Positions 10,910-22,475 of a stretch of 56,720 nucleotides of DNA are shown here, one piece after another (position 1 is the first letter of the stretch; each line of letters starts with the position of its first letter). The notes under the pieces were generated by a model, which did not search any database, was not told the DNA's origin, and worked only from the letters and a program-made list of their open reading frames with translations. Location: assembly GCA_002118135.1 (NCBI GenBank), contig BDIU01000554.1:1-56720 (forward strand), written 5' to 3'. The DNA is from Trebouxia sp. TZW2008 (lineage: Eukaryota > Chlorophyta > Trebouxiophyceae > Trebouxiales > Trebouxiaceae). A program made the translations under genes and the position numbers.

Positions 10910-13900
10910 GTGGCTCAGCCTGAGGAGTATGACTCAACAGAAGTGGCTTGGGAGTCTGACTCACAAGAAGTAGCAGACGAGTCTGAGTCAGCAGACACGG
11001 TCGAGCACGCTGACTCAGCAGAGGCGGTGGATCAGTCTGCGTCAGCAAACATGCACGAGGAGGGAGAGTCAGCACCATTGGTGCAGGAGTCTGACTCAGC
11101 AAACATGGTTGGGGAGGAGGCTGAATCCTGGCCATCTGTCGGGACGTCCAAGAGCCCAAGCAAGGGCTGGGACAGCACCTGGTCAGGGAGTCAGGCAAGC
11201 TTTTAGCAAGTCTGCAGATGCGTCGTTGTGTGTCTGCTTTGGTGTTGACTGTCCTTTTGAGAGATTTGCTTACTAGCCTAGCATTGTGTCTATGCAATTT
11301 TGAAAGCCTGCCCTGCATGAATTTGTCCGTTGAAATCCTTGTGCTTGCAGCAAAGCAATCTGTGACCTGGCTTTATGTACAATGTTTCCTCCTTGTAGCG
11401 ACTGCGTTGGTTACCAAGAAGATCGTCCTTGCACAAAATGTCCTTAATTAGAGACACCACTGCAGTCAGAATGCAGTAATTGGCTCGCAACTGCCTTGTC
11501 CTTACATCAAGAGTGTCCTCATATCAAGTGTTATTGTAAGCAGAGATTGTTGGATAGGGTTGGAGAAGACAGCATGGCCCAGTCACAGAATGGGGGCTGA
11601 AGGAGGCTTTCTGAAACCTGTTCTCTTGAATTTGATGGTGTAAATGATTGTCTGTGCATTGCATGAAGCTTTGACTGGGTACAAACTGCAGGGTCTTAGC
11701 GCTCAACCACCCATGAGTAAGGGGCAGGGGCAGCAAGGCAAGGGGCAGAAGCCCTCCAAGATACCCCTCGCAGCCTTCCTGGCTGGCAGTCACCCAACTG
11801 CCCCAAGCACTGCTCATTCAAGCCCTGATGTTGGTGTGAAGGCAATTCACCAGGTGCGCGTTGTTCAAGCAGTTTTGCTGTATCACTAAAGTCTGCTGAT
11901 GCTCCGTCAATTTCACTTGCTTCCTTTGTTGAAGCAATTTCTTTCGTGAGTCTGTACTGTTCTGGTCAGCAAATTGAATGTGCATGAGATAGCCTCATGG
12001 TACGCTTGCTGCTGGTGTCAGCTGATGGCAAGCTGTTGACAAAGTGCATCTTCATCAACTAATGTTACAATTGAATGATGCACTGGCCACGCAGTATAAT
12101 TGATTTAGGTTAGCACATGATCGAACGGGGTGGAGACAAGTGATTGCTTCTGTACGTACCTAGTTGGGCCTGCTGAGCCTGCCTAGCGCATGTTTGTAAT
12201 GAATGAATGAATGATGAACTGATCATGCAGATGCACCTACACTTTGACCTGTGCTTGCTGTAACTCTGTGGAACTTGTCCATGCAACAAATCTTGAGCTT
12301 TGCAAATTCGTACACAGTGTTACAGAGCCTGTATGGGATAAAAGCATTGCTAGCTAGATGGCGAGGTGCTAATTCCTCACACTGCTACATTTTCCCCCCA
12401 CTAAGTACAGAGCCATCGTAACAACTCTGCTGCGAATAGCGTCAGGTGCGCCCACCGCAAAGGCTCCTCAAAAAAAAAGCAGCAAAATCCCGTGCGGAGG
12501 CAATTCAAACCCACAACCCCTCGCGTGAGAGGGAGCAGTGCTAGGCTCTCAAAACCATCGTAACAGAGTGAGATTTACAGTAGTGGCTTGGTGCTGGAAG
12601 GCACCCAAGACCAAGCGTGCGTAGCAGAATCGTTAATGATAAGCCTCAACGCATTGGCCTGAGATAGCCGCAACCCGACAGGAACCAGAAGGAAGCTATG
12701 ATCAGACAGAGATGTTGTAACCACATCTAGGGTAAATGTAGCAGTGTGCTCTATGCTTTACCCTAGCTGTGGTTATGACATCACGTGTCTGATCATAGCT
12801 TCATTCTGATTCCTGTTGGGTTGCGGCTATCCAAGGCCAATGCATTGAGGCTTATCATTAACGATTTCGCTACGCACGCTTGGTCTTGGGTGCCTTCCAG
12901 CACCAAGCCACTACTGTAAATCTCACTCTGTTACACACAGCCTCATACTAGGGCTCTTGACAGTTGTAGTGTGTGGAAGTCATGCTGCAGTCATGTACAA
13001 GATGGACAAAATACTAGAGCGATTTTGTCATGGCAGCAGTTGTGGCCCACTTTCCCTAAGCAATGCAACAACCGTTTCCTGTATTGGTGCATTCATGTTC
13101 TGAATGAATGTACAGGAAGCCTTTCTGAACGCATCATCAGCAGCAACAGAGACACCAGTGGTTGCATCAATCCTGACGTTGGAGGCAGCAGGGAATGAGT
13201 CGTCCTCAGAGCTAGCAGCTCTGGAAGGCAGGCTGGTATATAGCAGCGGCAGCAGGGGCAAGGGCAGGGCTGAATCAGACCTGCCCCACCAGTACATTGT
13301 GGACAAAGCCAGCAGAGGCAAGGGCAGGGCAGAGCCAGACCTGCCCCACCAGTATGTTGTGGGCAAGGGCAGGTCTAAACTGGAGCTGCCCCACCAATAT
13401 GCTGCTGCCAAGGTAAGCGCCTGCACCAATGTAGCTTTCTAGCTGGAGTCACGAATGTTGAAAGTCTATCTACAGTGATTCATTTCTGCTGCTGCTGCTG
13501 CTGCTGTCCGTCTTTGGCTGTTGCTGAGGTGCTTCATAGGCTTTTGAATGCAGCACACTAACATTCCTCAGCTTCAAGTGCAGCATCCAACATCTCATGC
13601 ACTGTCTGCTTTCCTTTACAAACCTGTTCTCCTCTTCTTGATGCACTCATCATCTTTATTGCTACACTCTACCTCAGCGTACAGATTTGCAGCACGCTGT
13701 ACCTACAACTTTGCATTAACCTCCTGCCACATCCTGCTTCATTGCAGTTACCTGGATCATATGCACATGCACATGCACATGCACATTGCGTTTGACTGAT
13801 GGTGTGCAGTCAGCAAGTAAGCGCCTAAGCCTTGACTGTCACTCATGCAAGCCCATGTGTGTCACAACATGCAGAGGCCCCATGCACATAAAGCAATTAG

Positions 13901-16738
13901 CACGATTTGCTTCATTTGTTGTTTTGTGTAAAGTGTTCCATGCAGAGCGGCCAGCCCACCATTGCAGCTGTAGCTAGGTGCTGTCATATTCTCGCAGTTT
14001 CTTGGGCTTGGACACTCACAAATTTGTATTTAATCTAATTTCGTATGTAGTTTGTTGTGTTTAATTTAAGTAATTTATTGCAGTAGTTTTGTATGCAAGC
14101 TGAGTGCGCAGGCATGCGGTTGCTGTGAAGGCAAAACCTCCCTCAATGCTGCTCTTTCAGCCCTCGACAATCATCTGTCCGTAATTGGCCTTCTGACCTA
14201 TGTGACTTTTCACTGTGGCAGGTGACTGTGCAGAAGGTGGCAGCAGAGGTGACTAAGCTGGCAGGCAGCTGCACAACAGGACCTCAGTCAATGTTGCAAA
14301 TGTACCTCTTGTTAACAAACTGTGTAGAGCGTCTTTGCTGACCAGTGTGACTGTCGCCGGTTGCAGGCAAGCGATGTTGAGGCAGCAGTCTCTGCAGTAC
14401 AAGAGGTGGCTGAGCCTGAAGGCAATTCCTCTGAACAAGAGGCAGCAGCACTGGCAGCAGCAGGGGCAGGGCAACCCCCACAGGAGCAGCCCTTCACCCA
14501 GAAAGCCCTGAAGGGCCAGCTCAACCCTCAGGCAGCGGCCTACACCCCTAAGGCTGCCAGTAAGGTAAACATTGCCGAAGAACTTGATGCAGTTGAGGAT
14601 TTATTTGCATCAGTACAGATCTACAACAATTTTGAGCAAAGCATCTTGTGGCAGTTTGTTGTTGCTCCACAAACCCAGCAGGGCCAGGGACCCTTACTAG
14701 CAAGCACATAATTATTGTTGATAATGCTTCAGGTAAGTATGTTGTGAACACTATATGCTTGATCCTGACATGTCGACGGTGCAAGGTGTGCCAGCAGCCA
14801 CTGTCAAGAGGGGCTTGTTGTATACCATTGCATTGTTGAGAGCAATGCGACAGCAGAACCACCTGTGGCATAGCTGAGCAGACATCTTTTCTATATGTGA
14901 ACGGTCTGGAACTGATTGAATTGGACAGATGCCTGATGACCCCTTACAAAAGCCAATGTCTGTATTCTTGGCTCGATCACTCAGCCATATGCAAACGCTG
15001 TACCAACACAATCAGCACCCTATTGCACTGGCTTCAGCTGCTGTCATTCTTCTTGCTCACCCTCTATTCTTCTTCTTTGCTTCCTGGAACATACAATGCT
15101 TACTGTCTGTTCAATTTTGCGCTGCAGGGCGAGGCAATTACCACCACTGAAGGCACAACTCCATCAAGACTGCCTCAGGCAGCAGCTGCCACCAAGCTGC
15201 CGGTCACTAGCCGACCACTCAGGCAGACCACCACTCAGCCCCTTGCAACCTTTACTGTGGCTATGCCACTGCCCCCACCCACTGCTGCTGCCACCACAGC
15301 TGCCAATTTGACCACTGCTGCTGCCCCAAGCGCTACATCAGCGCTGACTGCTGCTAATGCTGCACAGCCACTAGTTGCAGCTTCACCAGCTGCGGCTTCC
15401 ATGCAGCACACAGCTGGGGCAGGTCAGGCTGTGTCTGTCAAAGAGCCAAAGCAGGCTCTTGACATTTCAGCTTCATCAGTAGACCTACCACTGCCAGCAG
15501 TGAAGGTGCACAGTGCAGCTGCTGCACCAGTGGCCACTGCCCCAGCTGTAGCAGCTGTGGCGGCTGAGCCACCTTTGACGAGTGTTGTTACAGCTGTTGC
15601 AGCAAACACAGCAGCAGCCAAGCCCACTGCAGCTGCGGCAGCAGCCAAGCCGGCTGTTGCAAAGCCTGCCACAGCTGTGGCAGATAAGTTTGCAGCTGTG
15701 GAGCCAGATATTGTGGCTCAGCCTGACACACAACAGCACCCTGAGGAACCTGCTCACCTGGCCCAGATGCTGACAAAGGCAATGGCAGCTTATCAAAGCC
15801 AGGGTCAGCAGACTTCACCACCAAGTAGCTTTGCAGCAAGCTGGGATGCAGCTGAACCCATGTCACCAGCTGTGGCTACAGCTTTGAGCCATGAAGGATC
15901 ACCTCCACCATCCGCAGCTGCTTCTCCTATGGCGGCGTCCATGTCAGCTGGGGTGAAGAAAGTGGCAACTGTGCTGGCCCCTATGCCAACTCTGCTGCCA
16001 TCAGGGACAGTTGTGCTCAATGCCAAAGCAGCTGTGTGGGAGCCTGCCACAGCTGTGGTAACATCCAGTGCAGCCACCATGGGAATTGTTCCTGGTACGC
16101 AGCACAGCACTGCCAGATCTGTTTGTCCTTTCAGCCGCCCACCTAGTGCAGCTGAGCCAAGGAAGATCCTGACCAGGCACCAGCAGGAAAATCAGGCGGG
16201 TTCACAGGCACTGGTGGGCATTGCAGTGCAGGCAGCTTCCACTGCAAGCAGCCAAGCAGGCACCGCCACGGCTCCCCTCACTACCTCCAGCATGCCAGCG
16301 ACTCTGACACAGAGGTCTGAGCATATGACTGCAGTCAACGCTCAGCAGAGTCAGCAGGAGAGTCTGCAGCATGATTTACCTCAGGACGTGCAGCAAGGTC
16401 CTCAGCAGTGTGTGCAGCAAGATTCACAGCAGTTGTCTGAGGTGAAGGCGCTACAGTTGAGGGTGAAGGAGCTGGAAGCACAGCTGGCGGCCAGGGAGGC
16501 TTCACTGGACGTGGTGTCTCAGCAGGTATGTCAATAAGCCACAGTGTAGGGTTATGGCTTTGATTCTAAACCTCATCATCCCTTTAGAGTCAAACACCAA
16601 TGTATCTGGCTACAGCTTCAGCTGAAAAGGCACATGCTGAGTCTCTCATGGGCGCAAACATGTGCATGGTTCTGGTATGAGTTAGTATTGCAAGGAGCTT
16701 GCCACTATAGGGCGTCATCGTCATTGCCACCGTCATCG

Positions 16739-16823
<85 letters not shown>

Positions 16824-18790
16824 TGTTGTCATCATGATTGTCCTTGCTAAGAAAGTTACAGCACTCTCTAAGGTGAAAGCAAAAGTGGTGACCACATGTG
16901 TTACAAATGAATTCACAAAGTCACAACTCAGACGGAGTAGGCAAAGCTTCGCTTACCAACCCTTGCCTGCGTCATGCTACAAATGCACCACTTTGATGTG
17001 TTTTGGTGCTGCAAGACAATCGTCACACCTGGGTGTGGTGTCTCTGCAGGTATTGACAAAAGAGGCCCACGTGAAGAGGCCCCTCCACGAGGAGATTGCA
17101 GCCCTCAACAAGCAACATGGCGAGCTGAGCGCCAAGCGTGAGGACTTGCGCCAGGCAAATGGGGCGTTGACCAGCGACTATGAGTCCCTGGAGAAGGCGT
17201 GTGGTGATTTACATGGCTGGAACAAAGCCTTAGCAAGAAAGAATAGGGGTTTGGAGGCCAAACTGGCAACTGCAGAGCAGGCACAAGGTACGCTGTTTGC
17301 GCATGTGCTTGCTGAGATTACAGTAGGGTATCCATTACATTGATGGCAGTATCATTTCACTTGACTGGAGTTTGTGGTGTGGTAGATCCAGACTGAATTT
17401 TGTGGTGTGCAAATGATTTATGAGATTGTATTGTTATCTGTATGCTCTGTGCCTGTCAGCATCTTCTCTTGATTTCCGGTAAGTCTTCGGCAGAATGTGA
17501 TCATGGATGATTCATCTCATGGTTTGCTGACTGCAGCTGCGGCCACAGCCAGAGAAGAGGAAGCACTGACTGCCAAGGCGCTTGCAGAAGCGAACGCAGC
17601 AGCTGTTGTGGCAGCAGCAGCAGAAGCCAGCAACTTTGTTGCCGCAGCCGCTGAGGCAGCTGTGGCTGCTGTCAAAGCAAGTGCTGCTGCAGCTGATGCC
17701 CAGCTTAAAGAGAAGCTGGCTGCGATCATTGGCGGCCAGGGAAACAAACCAAAGGTAAGGCTTGCCTCTCATGACCTGAGTTGTTTAGTGAAAAAGCGCT
17801 GTTCAGCTCTGTTTCTTGACACAGTTGAAATGCTCAACAGTTTTGAAACTTTTGTTGCTGCTGAAATCTTCGTTGCCACACTGCTGTGTGACTTGGCATT
17901 GCTTGACAAGGCTGCTTTAGTCATGACATTGCTTGGTAAATTTGCTCCAGTCAGCCCATCTGATGACGCTTGCAGTGGTCACCGAGAAAGTTCTCATTGC
18001 ATTGGATTGTCCTTGTTCACAAGCACCACTGTTGAAAGCATGATCGACTCCATGTTGTATTGTCTGACAACAGGAGCGTCCAGATGTTATGTGCGCTTAC
18101 ATGTAGAAACTGCTGCTTGTGTGCCACAACCTAACATAATTCTCTATGTTGCAGGGCCAAGCCAAAAACAACAAGGGCACTACAACATTATTGAAACTCA
18201 GCCTTGTCACCCCCCTTGAATTATTCAGACCATCTGCATCCACAAATGCCTCTGAGACGTTCACAGACTCCACCATGCTGTTTTCAGCTAAAACTGACGG
18301 CCTGCTGACACCTGGCAGTATGCTGACTGCTGGGAATGATCCTCGATCAAAGTCAACAGCTACCAGAGGTGCAGTAAGCAGCAGCAACGCAGACACTACT
18401 CAGTCAGTACGGCAGGATGGTGCAAAAATGGCAGAAAGGCAAGCCCTTGCTGGGCTAGAGGGCAGCAGCACTGACTGCCCCAGGGCAGAGGGCAAAAGCC
18501 CCAGCCCCCCTGGGACAGTCAGAAACAGCCCTGACCGCAGTGAGGTAGGCAGCAGCAGCAGCCCTGACCGCCCCAGGGCAGAGGGCAGTGGCCCCAGCCT
18601 CCCTGGGGCAGAGCACAGCAGCCCTGCCCGCCTTGGGCTTCAGGGAACACGGGGACTAGACAGCAGCAAGACTGTCCATGCTGTAGACCAGCCTGACAGC
18701 AAGAAAAACACTGCTTTAGTCGGTCTCTTTCACAAAGAGCATGACAAAGGCTGTAGCAGCCCTACCATTGGTGCTGTTCACCAGTCTTAG
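10910..18790 (+). CDS. Large low-complexity coiled-coil protein with a PAM2-like motif
   Basis: A chain of exons was read: 10910-11194 (acidic, Ser/Glu-rich), 11692-11853 (Gly/Gln/Lys then KIPLAAFLAGSHP), 13116-13412 (three SRGKGRAE/LPHQY-type repeats), one near 14222, 14367-14564, 15128-16525 (466 codons, Ala/Pro/Thr-rich, ending in a coiled coil ELEAQLAAREASLD), 17050-17287 (coiled coil), 17537-17754 (Ala-rich helix) and 18155-18790 (Ser/Pro-rich tail, stop TAG). Phases fit except around the 14222 exon, whose donor is unclear. Exon 14367-14564 contains GQLNPQAAAYTPKA, close to the PAM2 consensus that binds the MLLE domain of poly(A)-binding protein. The 10910 exon ends in a GC donor (CAG|GCAAGC). 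The 5' end is not identified. A cytoplasmic scaffold or RNA-linked role is inference. Confidence 0.75.
11391..11532. mobile_element. GTAAGGACA-family MITE, copy 2
   Basis: The reverse complement matches the copy at 1881-2040 along its length, including GGTAACCAA, the middle block CTGCATTCTGACTGCA, and several GTAAGGACA-like motifs. It lies in the intron between the 10910 and 11692 exons. Ends are more diverged than in copy 1. Confidence 0.65.
12131..12215 (+). mobile_element. SINE-like dispersed repeat with (GAAT)n tail, copy 1
   Basis: The core TACGTACCTAGTTGGGCCTG is followed by CTGAGCCTGCC and then a GAATGAATGAATGA tail. Five more copies occur at 21124, 24461, 28684, 43535 and 44655. All six have ATTC/GAAT runs on the same side, as expected for a retroposon tail. 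No clear polymerase III A and B boxes were established. Confidence 0.65.
12467..12556 (-). other. tRNA-like segment, possibly a SINE head or tRNA relic
   Basis: On the minus strand the segment reads a stem-loop CCTCTCACGCGAGGGG, then GTGGGTTTGAATT, which resembles a polymerase III B box and T arm, then TTTTTTTT, a possible polymerase III terminator. A complete cloverleaf could not be drawn. It lies directly beside the long hairpin at 12560, so the two may be one composite element. Confidence 0.35.
12560..12934. repeat. 375-bp near-perfect inverted repeat in an intron
   Basis: The left arm starts GTAACAGAGTGAGATTTACA and the right arm ends with its reverse complement at 12934. Pairing continues with few mismatches to TAGGGTAAA / TTTACCCTA around a loop of about 20 nt (12737-12757), giving arms near 178 bp. 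It sits in the 1.26-kb intron between the exons at 11692 and 13116. It may be a foldback transposon. When transcribed it would give a long hairpin RNA. Confidence 0.9.
13235..13412 (+). repeat. In-frame protein repeat SRGKGRAE-DLPHQY
   Basis: Within the 13116-13412 exon, three units end DLPHQYIVDK, DLPHQYVVGK and ELPHQYAAAK. The first two are spaced by about 60 bp and the third by about 50 bp. The unit is basic and Gly-rich, then has the LPHQY core. It is small tandem growth inside an exon, unlike the exon-intron duplications elsewhere in this window. Confidence 0.85.
16732..16823. repeat. (ATC)n microsatellite in an intron
   Basis: About 30 ATC/TCA units lie in the intron between the exons ending at 16525 and starting at 17050. 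Translated in various frames they give runs of Ser, Met or His that should not be called proteins. Confidence 0.95.
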
Positions 18791-19063
18791 ACTCAGGCAA
18801 TTTAGAGCTGGACAGCACAGCAGTGTGAAATCTGCACATGCAGAATCCCGGTCTACAATTGTTGCAGTCAGTCCCTGCGTCAGTCAAGACAGCTGGGTCA
18901 AACACTGGCACCGTCGGTCGGCCTTCTTCACGTACAAGATAACTTAGGGATTGAAAGAATGTGATATACTTAATTCGTTTAGCAAGTCCTGACAGCTGTG
19001 CAGGCAGACTCGTTTACACATTCAAGTCAATCATGTATTTTGACTTTGACTGTATGTTCCCTA

Positions 19064-19650
19064 TCATTCGCTGTCTGAGGAGCTTCTGGAATCATCATGT
19101 TGTGTTTTGACTTGACTATACATGTATGGAAATCCAAATTGTTTACATATGCAGATAAGCATCTGACAGTGCTTGGGGAGCAAAGGACCCTCGACTATGT
19201 AGACAATTTTTTCCTGCTCTCTGTACAGCTCTGGTGACAGTTTGCCGTAAACACTGCTGCTAGCGAACTGATACATTTCGCTGATATCCCTTTCAATGTT
19301 CAGTGGCTTGGAACTTTTTCTTTTCAGTTTGTCGTTAGCTCTGGCCAAACACGTCACCAGATTCTGGTTGGCCGACTCTTGTAATATCTGTGTCCAGATC
19401 TCCTGACGGTCGTTCGGATTTTTCAGTATATGACTCTGACGGCAGTCGTCCTCCAGATACTCCAGGACTCCTCTGACGTTCAAAAGGCCTCGAGCAAATA
19501 GCAATTCTGCTGAACGCTTCTGGAGTAGATTGTCGAGTCTGTCTTTCACCCGTCCAGATCTCTCCTGCAACAGCTCAAACTCTAACTTATGTATTTCATC
19601 CTGCTTTTGAAAGGCGTCCTCGCATATGTCACGCAGAAGCTTTCTATCCG
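19064..19650 (-). CDS. Hypothetical soluble protein, N-terminus unresolved
   Basis: An open frame enters near 19650 and reads LRDICEDAFQKQDEIHKLEF, continues through GVLEYLEDDCRQ and YGKLSPELYREQEKIVYIV, and ends HDDSRSSSDSE at a TGA. No in-frame ATG is present near the start, so an upstream exon or a frameshift is likely. Just upstream, another frame encodes HLLAFGANTNGYDASG, which looks like part of an ankyrin repeat. The C-terminal half is rich in charged residues and has no membrane segment. I do not recognise the family. Confidence 0.55.
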
Positions 19651-21123
19651 TCCGTCAGGACAGAGCACTTTCTAAAGATGTCGGCAGTGCACGACACCTG
19701 ACGCGTCGTAGCCGTTCGTGTTTGCCCCAAACGCCAACAGGTGACATATGTTGCGCATTAGCTGAAAAGACTTGCATCGTGCAGATGTCGAGTTCCGTGT
19801 CCACTGGTGTGACTGATCGATTTTACTGATTAGGGTCTAGGGTTTCGCGCGCGACTGCAACACTTCCCCTGACTTCAACGTTTTCCGCGTTTTCTTGAGA
19901 GAATTAAAATCTCAAACATGTTGGGACGGCATTGCTCCTAGATTGTGCAAGAATAGGAGGAAACCAAAGTTTACACCATCAAGCAGCAGGAGCCTCTGTC
20001 AGCCCAAGCGGCCTGAATCGCACAAGCTGTGCAACAACAGAATGTAGCAAAGCTTTTTCTGAAGGATACTCTTGGTGTCTGTGCAATTGTGATGCTGCAC
20101 ATGAATCAAGCTACATCACACAGCAGATGGCAGACATCTATACTAGATGCTGGTCTGCCTTTATTTATTTCCTGCTTCAACAACCCAAAATAGCTCGCAT
20201 GTTGTATTTGTGTTACAATGCACGTGAATTGTCCATTGTTGCAAGCCTTGACTTTGCTGTAATGTTTCCACAGCACATGCTTTAGCTATCCAGTCTGCTA
20301 GCTGGTAGGCAGCTTGGTCTTCAGTGTAGCAATACTCATGTCAGATGCTGGCGTCTTCCTTGTTCACGCTTTTTTGCTGTCTTTGAAAAGTAAGCATGTG
20401 TATCTGATTCCATTGCAAGTTCCTGCAATAGCCATAAAGCCTTAGCGCAAACCAGACCAATATTTCTTGAGACTAGAATTAGAAGCCTTACACGCTACCG
20501 GGTGTCCTACACCTGATCTTTTCAAACAACAAAAGCACGCTGACTCAGTTGCTGTGTCCAATCAAGATTCCTGCATATGAGGGGCGCTTGAACCAGTTGT
20601 GCAGATGGTTGAATCCAGCTAATGTTGCAATACATGCTGCGTTGAGAACACTCACACAGGCTAGTGTCCAAGGTTACCACTGACCATGACGCATGTCGTC
20701 ACTGAGCATGATGCTTTTAGGCAGCTCTTGGCTGATCTGGTACCAACATCTAGTACAAATAGCTGAACCCCATGGTGAAGCAAATGCCTCTGGCACATGT
20801 TGGCTCAATGCAGCGTCCTGGCACAACCATTGAGACTGCAGCATGTGTAAACTGAAATCACTGCAAGCTGACAGCTTTACCATGCTGATTTTGTGTCAAG
20901 TGCCGCCAGCACCTTGGTGTATTGTGATGCACAGGCCGACTTGTCTTCTGACAAACTCCTAAACACCAAGACCTCCTTGTGCCTAGACGTGTGCCTGGTG
21001 ATCGCAGCTCTTCATGTTTTGCTGCCTGATGGCTAGCTCAGCTGATAGCTGATCAGACAATTCTCAAGGTGTAGTGCCATGTGCTGATGATGCTCAGCTG
21101 TTCATCTGCAGAAAGAATAGTTT

Positions 21124-21190
21124 CAATCATTCAACACGCATGCTAGAGAGGCTCAGCAGGCCCAGGTAGGTATGCACTGGAGCAGTCATC
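21124..21190 (-). mobile_element. SINE-like dispersed repeat, copy 2
   Basis: The sequence runs ATCATTCA, then GGCTCAGCAGGCCCAGGTAG and GTATGCACTGGAGCAGTCA. It matches the reverse complement of the copy at 12131, with the ATTC run on the expected side. It is followed within about 25 bp by another repeat family member at 21213. Confidence 0.65.
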
Positions 21191-21212
21191 TGTCTGCAAG
21201 ACTCTGGTCTTG

Positions 21213-21275
21213 ATTGATGGATTAATTTGACACCTGTGCTAGCGCATGTACGAGGTAGATGACAGGTATGCCTCA
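21213..21275 (-). mobile_element. Short dispersed repeat with (AATC)n tail, copy 2
   Basis: The plus strand has TTGATTGATGGATTAATTTG, then ACACCTGTGCTAGCGCATG, and closes with ACAGGTATGCCTCACCCTG. It corresponds to the copies at 3964 and 27430, which share the ACCTGTG...CAGGTATGCC frame. Confidence 0.5.
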
Positions 21276-21705
21276 CCCTGTGCCTGTAGGCAATACATCA
21301 GGCTCGTTATATCACCCGAAGGTGTGCAGACAAGTTTGGTCTTGCAGCCTGACCTAAGCCATTTATGCTGAACGTGAAGGGCACTGATAGAGAGGTCTTG
21401 CAGCAAAGATAAGCCTGTCAAGTGCAAAGACAAGTCTCCTTCACAGCCAATCACAATTGCCATGCTGGCAGATTCATACCTTGACGAGCACATTCTGGCT
21501 TCAGAAACAGAACAAGTTGACAGCATGCTGTTGTGTGCATACCTGTATTGGCACAACAGATGGTGGTCCTTGACCCTAGCACATAGACAGTGTGAACATT
21601 CAAGCAGCCTGTTCCAAATTGTATGTCACCAGCGCTAGCACTTTGACGTAGAATTTGCCATGTTGTATATAGTAATTACTGCTGTACACAGCTGTACAAC
21701 TGTGC

Positions 21706-21868
21706 AACTTCTCTTGTGAGGACACTCAATCTAGGGACATTCTGATTGATGTAAGGACAAGGCAATTGGGAAACAAGCAATTCCTTCTGAGTGCAGTGGT
21801 ATCTCTGGTAAAGGGCAATTCGGTGTCAAGACAACCAGCTCACCAAAGCACTCGTTACCGCAAGAAGT
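21706..21868. mobile_element. GTAAGGACA-family MITE, copy 3
   Basis: It starts ACTTCTCTTGTGAGGACACT and ends GTTACCGCAAGAAGT, an imperfect terminal inverted repeat. Internally it has GATGTAAGGACAAGGCAATT and CAATTCGGTGTCAAGACAAC, matching copy 1. Confidence 0.65.
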
Positions 21869-22399
21869 CGCTGCTTTGTTGATTAGTTTGGGGCAGTGCA
21901 GCATTGCTGACCAGTTTTGGCAACATTGCCATGAGATGAAACTGCAGATCAAACCACCCTTGTTTACAGCCACTTGCATGTTCTTAACACATGGAGAATC
22001 ACACAAAAGAAGACTGTCACTATAATGCATTAGTCTATAACCTCAGAAGGTAGTGTGTAAATCACACTATTGGATGTTCCCTTTTAAGCACAGCCGCCGC
22101 TGGCGGCATTCCTGTTCCACGGATGACCCATCCTGAGCCATGCGCTGCGGCATTGACCAGTCAACGCTGCAGACTGTTGCGGTAATGTCTGCACAGCACT
22201 TTGGCAGCCTGTCAAGAGCAATCGTATGATACTAGTCTTTTAAGAAGCTGACTGACTGGCTGGTTCAAGTGCCCACTATTTGCCCTGTTGAAGCCGTTCA
22301 AGAATAACTCTATTCTGTTGCGCAAGACAGCTACCAAGCTTTGCAGTGGTCATGCTTGCAGAAGTGAGCAAGAAGCGCATCAGATCCTGTGTGTTCTGT

Positions 22400-22431
22400 T
22401 CAAATGACATCTGCCCGACAACGCGTTATTC

Positions 22432-22475
<44 letters not shown>

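Larger units (their letters stand above)
19651..22400. other. Long stretch with dispersed repeats and no supported gene
   Basis: The region holds a plus-strand frame at 19932-20285 and a minus frame at 21239-21556. The latter has LRR-like spacing (LSLHLTGLSLLQDLSI), but neither has splice support. Three mobile repeats lie at 21124-21190, 21213-21275 and 21706-21868. A telobox-like AGGGTTT occurs near 19839, compatible with a promoter for the minus-strand gene. The rest shows nothing I can assign. Confidence 0.5.

Noticed and set aside
15424..15800. Antisense Ala-rich and Cys-rich frames
   Set aside because: Shadows of the GCA/GCT-rich plus-strand exon 15128-16525, whose splice phases fit the neighbouring exons.
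16590..16916. Minus-strand frame with a run of about 30 Met, and plus-strand poly-Ser frame
   Set aside because: Both are translations of the (ATC)n microsatellite in an intron and not proteins.
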